A stretch of 64,000 bases of DNA from positions 111,582-175,581 of the forward strand of contig NZ_NTJD01000007.1 of the NCBI RefSeq assembly GCF_002358085.1, read 5' to 3'. Source of the stretch: Pseudothioclava arenosa. Its GTDB lineage: Bacteria; Pseudomonadota; Alphaproteobacteria; Rhodobacterales; Rhodobacteraceae. Shown here one piece after another: positions 8,568 through 19,200 of this stretch (position 1 is the first letter of the stretch; each line of letters starts with the position of its first letter). Position numbers and translations under genes: made by a program. The notes under the pieces were generated by a model. That model made no database searches and was not told the DNA's origin. It saw only the letters and a list, made by a program, of their open reading frames with translations.

Positions 8568-10217
8568 ATGACCGCAATTCCCGCACCCGTGACGACCCGC
8601 CTGGGCTTTCCGCGCCCAATGCTCTCCGGGCCGGTGCTGACCCTTCTGGTGACGCTGTTCCTGCTGGCCTTCGACAATGCGACCTTTTGGGGTCGCGCGG
8701 CGGCGGCCTTCCCGCACAGCGCGCTACAGCTTGGGGTCTTCGTCGCGGCCTTCGCGGCGCTGACGGTGTTCGTCGCCTCGCTCTTCGGGTTTCGCTGGCT
8801 GTTGAAACCCGTGCTGGTGGCGCTTCTGCTGATCGGCTCGTCGGCCTCGTGGTATCAGGATCAGCTTGGCGCCACGATCGACCGCGAGATGATCCGCAAC
8901 GTGATGCAGACCACCTTCGCCGAGGCGCATCACCTGATCACTTTGCCCTTCGTCGAGCATATCGTGCTGACGGGTATCCTGCCGGCGGCGCTGGTGCTCT
9001 GGGTGCGGGTGCGCCCCGCGAGCCTGCTGCGCGACCTTGGCACCTGGGCCGGGATGCTGATCCTGTCGGTTGCGGTGCTGGCGGGCAGCCTGCTGAGCGA
9101 CTTCAAGGCCTATTCCGCGGTGATCCGCGAGCATCGTGACATTCAGGCCGCCTTCATGCCGCTGGCGCCGCTGGCGGGGGCCTGGCGCTATGCCAAGCAA
9201 GAGCTGCAATCGGGCAATCAGGTCGTCGCGTCGCTCGGGCTTGACGCGCACAAGGGCGCGCGGATCATGGCGGCTGCGAAGCCGGTGGTGACCGTAATCT
9301 TCGCCGGCGAGACCGCCCGCGCGCAGAACTGGGGCGCCAATGGCTATGAGCGGATGACCTCGCCCGAGACGATGGCGGCCGGAATGATCAACTTCTCGGA
9401 TGTCGAAAGCTGCGGCACCGCGACGGCCGTGTCGCTGCCCTGCATGTTCTCGAACCTGACCGAGGATGACTATTCGCACAGCGCCTTCCGTGGCCGCGAG
9501 AACCTTCTGGATGTGCTCTCGCATGCTGGCGTCAAGATCGAGTGGATCGACAACAACACCGGCGATCAGAGCATCGGGGCGCGCACCGGTGCCGGGCGGA
9601 TCAAGGTCGATCCCGCCGATCCTGCCTGCGCCGAGGGCGAATGCACCGACGCGGCCTTCCTGCCGATCCTGCGCGAGAAACTGGCCTCGGCGACGGAGGA
9701 CACGGTTCTGGTCTTCCACATGATCGGCAGCCACGGCCCGGCCTATTTCCTGCGCTACCCCGAGGAATTCCGCCGCTTCACCCCCGATTGCCGCACCGCC
9801 GATTTCAATTCCTGCACCCCCGAGGAAATCCGCAACGCCTATGACAACACCCTGCTTTACTCCGACCATATCCTCGCCGAGGCGAGCCGGATCATGGCGG
9901 AGCAGGACAAGGTCGATAGCGCGATGCTGTTCCTGTCGGATCACGGCGAGAGCCTGGGCGAAAGCGGGCTTTACCTGCATGGAGCGCCGCGCCTCTTCGC
10001 CCCCGAGACCCAGTACAAGGTCCCGATGGAGATCTGGATGTCCGAGGGCTACAAGGCGGCGATGGGCGTCGATACCGCCTGCCTCGCGGCGAAATCAGAT
10101 GCCCCCTTGAGCCAGGATTACATGTTCCATACTGTTCTCGGCATGATGGATATCGAGACCGAGGCACGCGACGGGTCGCTGGATCTGACGGCGGGATGCG
10201 CTCCGGTTTCCGGCTGA
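8568..10217 (+). CDS. eptA: Lipid A-type phosphoethanolamine transferase (EptA/sulfatase family)
   Basis: Inner-membrane enzyme that moves phosphoethanolamine from phosphatidylethanolamine onto lipid A or another envelope glycolipid, releasing diacylglycerol. The N-terminal about 210 residues hold five hydrophobic spans. The periplasmic catalytic domain follows with VIFAGETARAQNWG, the nucleophile Thr in SCGTATAVSLPCMFS, FHMIGSHGP, and the metal site SDHGESLGE. The ATG at 8568 is preferred to a TTG at 8535. Length is 549 residues, typical of EptA. dgkA starts 9 bases after the stop, forming a functional pair. Exact acceptor is not readable from sequence. Confidence 0.92.
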   Translation: MTAIPAPVTTRLGFPRPMLSGPVLTLLVTLFLLAFDNATFWGRAAAAFPHSALQLGVFVAAFAALTVFVASLFGFRWLLKPVLVALLLIGSSASWYQDQLGATIDREMIRNVMQTTFAEAHHLITLPFVEHIVLTGILPAALVLWVRVRPASLLRDLGTWAGMLILSVAVLAGSLLSDFKAYSAVIREHRDIQAAFMPLAPLAGAWRYAKQELQSGNQVVASLGLDAHKGARIMAAAKPVVTVIFAGETARAQNWGANGYERMTSPETMAAGMINFSDVESCGTATAVSLPCMFSNLTEDDYSHSAFRGRENLLDVLSHAGVKIEWIDNNTGDQSIGARTGAGRIKVDPADPACAEGECTDAAFLPILREKLASATEDTVLVFHMIGSHGPAYFLRYPEEFRRFTPDCRTADFNSCTPEEIRNAYDNTLLYSDHILAEASRIMAEQDKVDSAMLFLSDHGESLGESGLYLHGAPRLFAPETQYKVPMEIWMSEGYKAAMGVDTACLAAKSDAPLSQDYMFHTVLGMMDIETEARDGSLDLTAGCAPVSG

Positions 10218-10226
10218 GGAAAGAGT

Positions 10227-10601
10227 ATGAGTGACGAAAAGCGCCCCGCGCCGCCACCCGGCGGTCCGGCCCATGTTCTGGCCGCTGCGGGCTATTCGGC
10301 AAGCGGCCTCGCGCGGCTCTGGAAGGAAACCGCTTTTCGCCATCAGGTGCTGGCCGCGGCGCTGTTGTTGCCGGTCTATGTGGCGGCCCATGCGCGGCCC
10401 CTCGAGATCGTGCTCTTTGTCCTGCTGGCGCTGATCGGCTTTGCCTTCGAAGCGATCAACACCGCGATCGAAGAGGTCGTCGACCGGGTCTCGCCCGAGC
10501 GTTCGGACATGGCGAAAAACGCCAAGGATCTGGGCTCCTTGTCGGTGGCGTTCATCCTGCTCGCGCATGGCACGCTGCTGGCCTATGTGCTGATCACCTG
10601 A
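10227..10601 (+). CDS. dgkA: Diacylglycerol kinase
   Basis: Small integral-membrane kinase that phosphorylates diacylglycerol to phosphatidic acid. At 124 residues it has the family's three membrane spans and the diagnostic EAINTAIEEVVDRVSPE and AKNAKDLGS motifs. It directly follows the phosphoethanolamine transferase gene, whose reaction produces diacylglycerol, so its likely job here is recycling that by-product. Confidence 0.95.
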   Translation: MSDEKRPAPPPGGPAHVLAAAGYSASGLARLWKETAFRHQVLAAALLLPVYVAAHARPLEIVLFVLLALIGFAFEAINTAIEEVVDRVSPERSDMAKNAKDLGSLSVAFILLAHGTLLAYVLIT

Positions 10602-10614
10602 GGGCTCGACTTTT

Positions 10615-10629
10615 GTTCACTTTGCGTTC
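10615..10629 (+). promoter_or_regulatory. LexA (SOS) box upstream of mmcB
   Basis: GTTC at 10615-10618 and GTTC at 10626-10629 are separated by exactly seven bases, matching the alphaproteobacterial LexA operator GTTC-N7-GTTC. The box ends 11 bases before the mmcB ATG, a place where LexA would block transcription. No protein data support it here; the match itself is exact. Confidence 0.85.
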
Positions 10630-10640
10630 ATGTTTTCCGC

Positions 10641-11099
<459 letters not shown>

Positions 11100-11102
11100 G
11101 CC

Positions 11103-11309
11103 TCAGCGCTTTTTCTTTGATCCGGCGGCCATCTGGCGCGCGACTTCGGCGGCGGCCATCAGCTCTTCGGCAATTTCCTCGGCCTCTTCCGGGTCGAAAT
11201 CGAGCGGCAGATCGACGCCGTCACCTTCGACATATATCCGCACCATGCCGTGATCGGTCGGGCCGATCTGCAGATTCGCGGCGATTTCGCTTTCCTTGTT
11301 GATCCCCAT
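11103..11309 (-). CDS. Small acidic conserved protein of unknown function
   Basis: A 68-residue cytosolic protein starting MGINKESE at the ATG 11309, with GGAGGACC as ribosome-binding site. An in-frame extension to 11354 lacks such a site. The middle is strongly acidic (DFDPEEAEEIAEELM) and the C-terminus ends in a basic KKKR. It resembles a small uncharacterised family of Rhodobacterales, but I assign no function. It is convergent with mmcB. Confidence 0.75.
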   Translation of the reverse strand: MGINKESEIAANLQIGPTDHGMVRIYVEGDGVDLPLDFDPEEAEEIAEELMAAAEVARQMAAGSKKKR

Positions 11310-11461
11310 GGTCGGTCCTCCGGCAAGTTCAGTCGGGCGCGTGGCGCGTCTCATTCGGCCTAGCCTCTTGCGCGCGCGGGGGCAAGAGCCGCCTCGGTAG
11401 GCAAATTCGCGCGAAAGTGCTCTTGCAATCGCCTGTCGGGGGCGCTAAATCCGCGCGCAGT

Positions 11462-11538
11462 GCCGCCTTAGCTCAGTTGGTTAGAGCGCTGGATTGTGGA
11501 TCCAGAGGTCCCCCGTTCAAGCCGGGGAGGCGGTACCA
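11462..11538 (+). tRNA. tRNA-His (GTG anticodon), encoded CCA
   Basis: Cloverleaf: acceptor GCCGCCT/AGGCGGT, D-arm GCTCAGTTGGTTAGAGC, anticodon stem CTGGA/TCCAG with loop TTGTGGA (anticodon GTG), and T-arm CCCCG-TTCAAGC-CGGGG. A73 is followed by a genomic CCA. The residue before G1 is T, and G1 faces U72, so the G-1:C73 pair usual in tRNA-His is absent. Loss of G-1 with A73 is a known feature of an alphaproteobacterial clade. The rest of the gap 11310-11693 holds nothing I can assign. Confidence 0.97.
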
Positions 11539-11693
11539 TCCCCCCCCTCAGACATCCGCTCGAATGTGCCTGGCGCCGTTTGCCTGCTGTGGCGGCTCCA
11601 TCACGGAGCGTGTCCCCGGGGCCTGACCCTCTCGCCAGAGCGCGCCGCTTGCGTTAGCAATGGGTAAAACGATTTCAACGTGGAGCGGGACCG

Positions 11694-12137
11694 ATGAGCA
11701 GCAAGACCATCTTCATCCTGAACGGGCCGAACCTGAACCTGCTGGGCAAGCGCCAGCCGGAGATCTACGGCCATGACACGCTTGAGGATGTGGAGCGGAA
11801 CTGCGCCGCCGTCGCCGCCGAGGCGGGGTTCGAGGTCGCGCTGTTCCAGTCGAATTACGAGGGCGGCATCGTCGAGCTGATCCACCGCGCGCGCGACGAG
11901 GCCTGCGCCATCGTGATCAACCCGGGCGCCTACACCCATACCTCGATCGCCATTCTCGATGCGCTGAACGCCTTCGAGGGGCCGGTGTTCGAGTGCCATA
12001 TCTCCAACGTGCACAAGCGCGAATCCTTCCGCCACCATTCCTATGTCTCGCTGCGCGCCGACGGGGTGATGGCGGGCTTTGGTGTCGAGGGCTATGCGCT
12101 TTGCGTGCGCCGGGCCTGCTCGGTGCTCGCGGGCTGA
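11694..12137 (+). CDS. aroQ: 3-dehydroquinate dehydratase, type II
   Basis: Third step of the shikimate pathway, dehydrating 3-dehydroquinate in the cytosol. At 147 residues it has the type II motifs [18 protein letters not shown] (Arg and Tyr of the active-site lid), [24 protein letters not shown] and the catalytic His region [12 protein letters not shown]. The ATG at 11694 begins MSSKTIF. A glyoxalase gene follows 21 bases after the stop in the same direction. Confidence 0.96.
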   Translation: MSSKTIFILNGPNLNLLGKRQPEIYGHDTLEDVERNCAAVAAEAGFEVALFQSNYEGGIVELIHRARDEACAIVINPGAYTHTSIAILDALNAFEGPVFECHISNVHKRESFRHHSYVSLRADGVMAGFGVEGYALCVRRACSVLAG

Positions 12138-12158
12138 TCTGCGCGACAGGAGGGCCCG

Positions 12159-12554
12159 ATGGCCAAGATGATCCATTCGATGATCCGCGTGCTCGACGAG
12201 GCGCGCTCGCTGGCGTTCTACGAGGCTGCCTTCGGGCTCCGCGTGGCCGAGCGGCTGGATTTCCCCGAGTTCACGCTGATCTACCTGTCGAATGGCGAGG
12301 GCAGCTTTGAGCTGGAGCTGACGGTGAACAAGGGCCGGACCGAGCCCTATGCGCTGGGCGATGGCTATGGCCATCTGGCGGTGTCGGTGGCCGATGTCGC
12401 GGCCGAGCACGCGCGGCTGGAGGCGGCTGGGCTTGCGCCGCGCAAGATCGTCGATTTCGCGCCCGCCGGCACGGTGATCGCGCGGTTCTTCTTTATCGCG
12501 GACCCTGACGGCTACCAGATCGAGGTGCTCGAACGCGGCGGGCGCTATCTGTAA
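12159..12554 (+). CDS. Glyoxalase I family protein (lactoylglutathione lyase-like)
   Basis: A 131-residue VOC-fold protein close in size to bacterial GloA. The four usual metal ligands can be traced: His in MIHSMIRV, Glu in FELELTV, His in GYGHLAVSV, and Glu in GYQIEVLERG. This favours true lactoylglutathione lyase activity (methylglyoxal-glutathione adduct to lactoylglutathione), though related VOC enzymes share this pattern. It sits between aroQ and a bidirectional terminator. Confidence 0.87.
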   Translation: MAKMIHSMIRVLDEARSLAFYEAAFGLRVAERLDFPEFTLIYLSNGEGSFELELTVNKGRTEPYALGDGYGHLAVSVADVAAEHARLEAAGLAPRKIVDFAPAGTVIARFFFIADPDGYQIEVLERGGRYL

Positions 12555-12557
12555 TGC

Positions 12558-12586
12558 AAAAGGCCGCGCCCGGGGGCGCGGCCTTT
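12558..12586. terminator. Bidirectional terminator between the glyoxalase gene and ilvD
   Basis: AAAGGCCGCGCCC pairs with GGGCGCGGCCTTT, so A-runs and T-runs flank the stem on either strand. It lies between two convergent genes and can serve both. Confidence 0.88.
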
Positions 12587-12605
12587 CCAATTCCATGATC
12601 CACGA

Positions 12606-14441
12606 TCACTTGGGCAGGATGCGCACCCCGCCCTTGGCCGCGGACGAGGCCAGCATCGCATAGGCCTTGAGCGCGGTCGAAACGGCGCGCGGGCGCGGTG
12701 CGGCCGGGCCCCAGGGCAGCGGCCCCTTGGCGGCGCGGCGCGCCCCCAGCACGTCTTCGGCCACGGCGAGGTTGATCGTGCGGTTCGGGATATCGATCTC
12801 GATCAGGTCGCCGGTTTCCACCAGCCCGATCAGCCCGCCTTCCTCGGCTTCGGGCGAGACATGCCCGATCGACAGGCCCGAGGTGCCGCCCGAGAAACGA
12901 CCGTCGGTGAGCAGCGCGCATTTCGCGCCCAGGCCCTTCGATTTCAGGTAGGAGGTCGGGTAGAGCATTTCCTGCATGCCCGGGCCGCCTCGCGGGCCTT
13001 CGTAGCGGATCACCACCACTTCGCCCTCGGTGACCTTGCCGGTCAGGATGCCCGAGACCGCGTCGTCTTGCGATTCAAACACCTTCGCCGGGCCCGAGAA
13101 TTTCAGGATCGACTCGTCCACGCCCGCGGTTTTCACGATACAGCCATCAAGCGCGATATTGCCGTAAAGTACCGCCAGACCGCCGTCCTTGGAGAACGCA
13201 TGTTCGACCGAGCGGATCACGCCCTTGGCGCGGTCGCGGTCCAGTTCCTTGTAGCGGTTCTGCGTGGAGAAGGCCTGGGTGGTGCGCACGCCGCCCGGCG
13301 CGGCGCGATAGAATTCCTCGATCGCCGGGTCGTTCGCGGTCATCACGTCCCATTTCGCGATCGCCTCGGCCAGCGTGTCGGAATGGACGGTGCGCACGTC
13401 GCCATGCAGGAGGCCGCCACGGTGCAACTCGCCCAGAATGGCCATGATGCCACCGGCGCGGTGAACGTCTTCCATGTGCACGTCCTGCTTGGCGGGGGCG
13501 ACCTTCGACAGGCACGGCACCTTGCGCGACAGCCGGTCCATGTCGGCCATGGTGAAATCGACCTCGCCCTCATGGGCGATCGCCAGCAGGTGCAGCACCG
13601 TGTTGGTCGAGCCGCCCATCGCGATATCGAGGCTCATCGCGTTTTCAAACGCTTGATAGGTGGCGATTTCGCGCGGCAGCAGGCCCGGCTGGTTGCCTTC
13701 GTAATGGGCCTTGGTGATCTCGACGATCTTGCGGCCGGCTTCGAGGAACAGCGCCTTGCGGTCGGCATGGGTGGCCAGCATCGAGCCGTTGCCCGGCAGC
13801 GCCAGACCCAGCGCCTCGGCGAGGCAGTTCATCGAGTTGGCGGTAAACATCCCCGAGCACGACCCGCAGGTCGGGCAGGCCGATTTCTCGATCGCGAGGA
13901 CCTCTTCGTCGGTGTATTTGTCGTCGGCGGCGGCGACCATCGCATCGACGAGGTCGAGGTCATGGCCGACGATCTCGGCGCCTTCCTTGCCCGCTTCCAT
14001 CGGGCCGCCCGAAACGAAGATCACCGGAATGTTCAGCCGCATCGCCGCCATCATCATGCCGGGGGTGATCTTGTCGCAGTTCGAGATGCAGACCATCGCA
14101 TCGGCGCAATGACCGTTGACCATGTATTCGACAGAGTCGGCGATGACTTCGCGCGAGGGCAGCGAATAGAGCATGCCGTCATGGCCCATCGCGATGCCGT
14201 CGTCGATGGCGATGGTGTTGAATTCCTTGGCAACGCCGCCCGCGGCTTCGATCTCGCGCGCGACCATCTGGCCGAGGTCCTTGAGGTGGACGTGGCCGGG
14301 CACGAATTGCGTGAACGAGTTTACCACCGCGATGATCGGCTTGCCGAAATCGCTGTCGGTCATGCCGGTGGCGCGCCAAAGGCCGCGCGCACCCGCCATG
14401 TTGCGGCCGTGGGTGGATTTGCGGGAACGGTAATGAGGCAT
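12606..14441 (-). CDS. ilvD: Dihydroxy-acid dehydratase
   Basis: Fe-S enzyme of valine, leucine and isoleucine synthesis that converts 2,3-dihydroxy acids to 2-keto acids. The start [20 protein letters not shown] is canonical; longer in-frame starts (to 14651) are not family sequence. Cluster Cys residues are seen in [10 protein letters not shown] and [17 protein letters not shown], and [20 protein letters not shown] is near the C-terminus. At 611 residues it is full length for the E. coli-type IlvD. It stands alone on the minus strand and ends at the bidirectional terminator. Confidence 0.97.
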   Translation of the reverse strand: MPHYRSRKSTHGRNMAGARGLWRATGMTDSDFGKPIIAVVNSFTQFVPGHVHLKDLGQMVAREIEAAGGVAKEFNTIAIDDGIAMGHDGMLYSLPSREVIADSVEYMVNGHCADAMVCISNCDKITPGMMMAAMRLNIPVIFVSGGPMEAGKEGAEIVGHDLDLVDAMVAAADDKYTDEEVLAIEKSACPTCGSCSGMFTANSMNCLAEALGLALPGNGSMLATHADRKALFLEAGRKIVEITKAHYEGNQPGLLPREIATYQAFENAMSLDIAMGGSTNTVLHLLAIAHEGEVDFTMADMDRLSRKVPCLSKVAPAKQDVHMEDVHRAGGIMAILGELHRGGLLHGDVRTVHSDTLAEAIAKWDVMTANDPAIEEFYRAAPGGVRTTQAFSTQNRYKELDRDRAKGVIRSVEHAFSKDGGLAVLYGNIALDGCIVKTAGVDESILKFSGPAKVFESQDDAVSGILTGKVTEGEVVVIRYEGPRGGPGMQEMLYPTSYLKSKGLGAKCALLTDGRFSGGTSGLSIGHVSPEAEEGGLIGLVETGDLIEIDIPNRTINLAVAEDVLGARRAAKGPLPWGPAAPRPRAVSTALKAYAMLASSAAKGGVRILPK

Positions 14442-14649
14442 GGGCTTCGTCCGTCTGGTCATGGGCCGGAAAGGCCGGTTTTGGGCTCGGGCCTGAATAA
14501 TGCATGGGGGCGGGCTTGAACAGGGGCAACGAGGCCACGCGGGCAGGAGGGGGTGCTTTCGCCCGTGCCCGAGTGTCGCGCCCTGCGCCAGATCATGGCC
14601 GAATCCGGCCCGAAGGTGGTATGATTTGTCTTTGCAGGAGGAGGTCGCC

Positions 14650-16113
14650 ATGCGTGTTCATCACAAGTTTCAAGGCACGGCTCTTGCCATTCTGGCCGCC
14701 GTGATCTGGACAGGGAGCGGGGGCGCCCCGGGGGCGCAGACCAGCGAGGGCGCGGTTGCGCCCGGAGCGGAGGCCGTGGCCGCGCCGGTGACGCTGAGCG
14801 CGGCCGAGGCGGCTGCGCTGCGCGAACGCGGCGAGGGATTGCTCTATGGCATCGCCCCCGCGATCAAGAATGTCGCGGCCGGGGTCGATCTGCTTGATCA
14901 GGCGGCGCAGGCCGGGGACGTGACGGCGCAAGAGGTTCTCGGAAAGGTGCTGATCGACGGCTATTACCTGCCGGCGGAGCCCGAGCGCGGGCTGGCCTTG
15001 CTGGAGATGGCGGCGGCGACGGGCAGCGGCAAGGCGCGGCTCGTGATGGCGCAGACCTATCTGTGGGGGCTGGGCGTGCCGGTGGATACCGCCCGCGCGC
15101 AGGCACTGCTGCAAGAGGCGTCTGACGCGGGTTACACCCCGGCGCAGGCGGTTCTGGGCGAGCAACTGGTCGGCGGCTGGGTCTTGCCGCGCGATATCGC
15201 GGCGGGGCAGGCGCTGTTGGAACAGGCGGCCGGCGAAGGCGAGGTCAAGGCCAAGCTCGCGCTGGGATCGTTTCATCTCTATGGCATCGGCCTGCCCAAG
15301 GACACGGCGCGCGCGCTGGCGCTGTTCGAAGAGGCCGCTGAGGCGGGCAATGGCGAGGGGCTCGCGCAATATGGCGAGACGCTGATGTGGAAAAACACCG
15401 ATCCCGCCGCCGCCGAGGCCTATCTGACGCGCGCGGGGAATATGGGCGTCGGCGCGGCCTGGACGATCCTCGCCGAAGGGGCGATGTATGGCTACCTCGG
15501 CCCGCGCCGCAAGTTCGACGCCTTCGCCGAAAAGGCCCGCGCTGCCGGTAGCGAACGCATCGAGGTGCTTGATGCGACGCGCCGGATGTGGGGGATCTCG
15601 ATGCGCGCGAACGGCCCCGAGACGCTCTGGCAACTGACGCAGGCGGCCGAGGCGGGCAATGCGGAGGCCGCGAAATTCCTGATCAGCCTGTTGCGCGACG
15701 GCAACCGGATGAATATTCGCCGCGATCTGGACGAGGCCGAACTGGCGCTGGAGCATTTCATACCGCTGCTGAGCGAGCGTGAGATCTGGCAATATCAACT
15801 GACCTTCTCCGCCAAGCGGGCGCGCTACGACACGCGCTACGAAGAGGTCGCGCAACTGGCCGCCGAGCACCCCGAGCACATGACGACCTGGCTCGGCAAG
15901 GAGTTGTACCAGGCCAACCCGAATGTCGCGATCTACATGGCGCAGAAGCTGCTGCAACGCGATGGGCTCTATCAGGGCAAGCTCGATGGCTATGTCGGCC
16001 CGCTCACGGTGAAGGCGCTCAAGAAGGCCTGCGAGACGATCGACCAGCCCGCCGCCTGCCGCGACAGCGTGCTGCGCCCCGAGGTCATCGCCGCCGTTCT
16101 GGTGCGCGGCTGA
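14650..16113 (+). CDS. Secreted Sel1-repeat protein with C-terminal peptidoglycan-binding-like domain
   Basis: A 487-residue protein starting at the ATG 14650, after GGAGGAGG. An N-terminal signal peptide (MRVHHKFQ, hydrophobic [10 protein letters not shown], cut near GAQT) predicts export. At least six Sel1/TPR-like repeats follow, for example [30 protein letters not shown] and [16 protein letters not shown]. The C-terminus has the peptidoglycan-binding pattern [20 protein letters not shown] followed by PLTVKALK. A scaffold or regulatory role at the cell wall is inferred; no catalytic motif is seen. Confidence 0.88.
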   Translation: MRVHHKFQGTALAILAAVIWTGSGGAPGAQTSEGAVAPGAEAVAAPVTLSAAEAAALRERGEGLLYGIAPAIKNVAAGVDLLDQAAQAGDVTAQEVLGKVLIDGYYLPAEPERGLALLEMAAATGSGKARLVMAQTYLWGLGVPVDTARAQALLQEASDAGYTPAQAVLGEQLVGGWVLPRDIAAGQALLEQAAGEGEVKAKLALGSFHLYGIGLPKDTARALALFEEAAEAGNGEGLAQYGETLMWKNTDPAAAEAYLTRAGNMGVGAAWTILAEGAMYGYLGPRRKFDAFAEKARAAGSERIEVLDATRRMWGISMRANGPETLWQLTQAAEAGNAEAAKFLISLLRDGNRMNIRRDLDEAELALEHFIPLLSEREIWQYQLTFSAKRARYDTRYEEVAQLAAEHPEHMTTWLGKELYQANPNVAIYMAQKLLQRDGLYQGKLDGYVGPLTVKALKKACETIDQPAACRDSVLRPEVIAAVLVRG

Positions 16114-16247
16114 GGCGCTTCGCAGGGTGACCGGCCCAGGCGGCTGATCGCGCGTATTGTCACAAATTTTTCGCGGCGGCGTCACCTGACTGAGACGGTC
16201 GCCGCCGAGGAGAGGTGGATTGCAACCCGCTACGGAGTGACCCACCG

Positions 16248-19200
16248 ATGCTCTTGACCCGTTTGTGCCTGACCTCGGCGCTGGCCCTTTGCGCGCAGGG
16301 CGCCATGGCCGAGATGAGCTTCAACCGCATTGCCAGCTTTGCCACCGTCGACAATATGGCCGAGGCCGACGACCACGGTCGTGAAAGCTCGGCCGAAATT
16401 ATCGCAGCCTCGCCGGATGGCATGACGCTGGTCTATACCGACAGCCCGCTGGGCGTGATCGCCCGGATCGACATCACCGACCCGCGCGCGCCGAAGCCGC
16501 TTGGCACTGTCGCGATGGGTGGCGAGCCGACGGCGGTCTCGGTCGCGGGGCCGAATGCGCTGGTCGCGGTGAACACTTCGGAAAGCTACACGGCGCCGTC
16601 GGGCAAGCTGGTCACGGTCGATCTGGCCTCGGGCGAGATCCGCGGCGAATGCGATCTGGGCGGGCAGCCGGATTCGACCGCCGTCGCGCCCGACGGGTCG
16701 TTCCTCGCGATCGCGATCGAGAACGAACGCGACGAGGATGCCGGTGATGGCCGGGTCGGCCAGATGCCCGAAGGCTGGCTGGTCAAGCTGCCGCTGTCAA
16801 AAGGCACCCCCGATTGCGCGGCGCTCCAGAAGATCGCGATGACCGGCCTTGCCGAGATCGCGCCCGAAGACCCGGAGCCCGAATTCGTCGACGTGAACAC
16901 CTCCGGCGAGATCGCCGTCACGATGCAGGAAAACAACCACATCGTGGTGATTGGCGCCGATGGCTCCATCGCGGCGCATTTTCCGGCCGGCTCGGTGGAC
17001 CTCACGGGGATCGACACCACCGACGAACGCGGCGCGCTGATCTTCTCGCAAGAGCAACCCGGCCGCCTGCGTGAGCCCGACGGACTCGGCTGGATCGACG
17101 ACAACCATTTCATCACCGCGAATGAGGGCGACATGGACGGCGGCTCGCGCGGGTTCACGGTGTTCCGCAAGGACGGCACCGTGGTCTATGAAAGCGGCCC
17201 CGAACTGGAATACGAGATCGTCCGCATCGGCCATTATCCGGACAAACGCTCGGATGCGAAGGGCGTGGAGCCCGAGGGGATGGAAATCGCCCGTTTCGGC
17301 GAGACGACCTTTGCCTTCATCCTCTCCGAGCGCGGCTCGATCGCGGCGGTCTATGACGTGACCGACCCGTCGGCGCCGAAGCTCAGGCAACTGCTGCCCT
17401 CGGGGATCGCGCCGGAAGGCGTGATGGCGATCCCGTCGCGCAACCTTCTGGTGACCGCGAACGAGGCCGACCTGATCGAGGATGGTGGCGCGCGGGCGCA
17501 TGTCATGATCTACGAATATCAGGATGCGCCGCCCGCCTATCCGCAACTGACCTCGGCCGGGACCGAGACGCTGATCGGCTGGGGCGCCCTGTCGGGGCTG
17601 ACCGCGCTGGACGGCAAGCTCTATGCGGTCAATGACAGCTTTTACGGCTACCAGCCGACGATCTTCGAGATCGACCCGACGCAGGTGCCCGCGCGCATCA
17701 CCCGCGCGATCCGTGTCACCCGCGCCGGCTGGCCCGCGCAGAAGCTCGACCTCGAAGGTATCGTCGCGGATGGCGAGGGCGGCTTCTGGCTCGCCTCCGA
17801 GGGGCGCACCGACCGGCTCGTGCCGCACGCGCTCTATCACGTCAACGCCGAGGGCGAGATCAAGGCCGACCAAGAAAACGCCGTCTGGGATCACTACACG
17901 GCCAGCATTGAGCGCGATGATGTTGAGCGCCTTCACCGACCGACCGAAGAGACGCTTGAGGCTGCCAAGGCCGACCTGATCGAGACGGTTCAGACCTCGG
18001 AGATAGACCTAACCGACCCGCTCGCGCTCCTCGACGTAACACTTGACTATCAGGTGCTGAAAGAGACTTCGAAGATCAGCGCTGCGGCGCGGTCGGTGAA
18101 GCTCGCGGACATGCGCAAACACCTGACCAAGGGCGAGACGGCACTGATCGCGTCCGAGGTGAATGAGTATCTGCGCGCAAACAAACTCATTGCCGAGCCT
18201 GGATCGCCCGGATGGCTGAGCCTAGCACGCGCCATGATGCGCGCTGAGATAGAGGCGCTACAGCGCACCCTAGAGCGCGACAAGGGCGACTACACCGGCC
18301 AACCCCATGACCCTCTCGTGAAGCCCGCTACAGGCGCGCGCAGAGAGCTTGCGAAGCCCGGTGAAACAATCATGGAAGTCTTCGAGATATTCGCCGCTGA
18401 GAACAAGAACGGCGTGGCGCAGGACCGCATCAACCAGTCGCGGCGCGATGTTGGCATTTTCGTTCAGATGGTCGGCGCTAGTTTCCCTATCTCTCGGATC
18501 ACTAAGGTTGAGGTCAGAGAGTGGAAGCAGCTTCTGAAAAAGTATCCGGTCAAAGCGACGGAGACCAAAGTCTTTGCCGGGATGAATATTCATCAGATCG
18601 TCAAGGCGAATGAAAAGGAAGGCAAGCCTGTGATCGCCGACCGGACAGTGAACCGCTACCTGTCGAGTCTGAGCGCGCTTTTGTCTTGGTCCGAGGAGAA
18701 CGGATACATAGACCGCAACCCGGTCGAGAAGATGATGCTGAAAAAGGAAAGCTCGACCCCCACCCTGCCCTACACGTCCGACCAACTGAACAAGCTGTTT
18801 AGTTCGCCGTGGTTCGCAGGGTGCCAGAGTGCCGACGAGTGGCGCAACGTGGCGAAGCCCGGCAATGTGCTGATCCGAGACCACCGCTTCTGGGTGCCGT
18901 TGATCATGCTGTTCTCGAGCGCGCGCCCCGGTGAGATCGGCCAGCTTGCCGTCACGGACGTGCGCGAGCTGCATGGGCACTGGATCATGCATATCACCAC
19001 CGAGGGCGATGAAACCGAGGAAGGCAAATCGGTGAAGACCGAAGGCTCTATGCGCGTGGTGCCGGTTCATCCTGAGCTAATCCGGTTCGGCTTTCTTAGC
19101 TACCATGAACAGCGTGTGAAGGAAGGCGGCTCGCAGCTATTCCCCGGAGCGAAGCGGAATGAGCGCGGTCAGATGATGGCCGATGTATCGCGTGAGTTCG

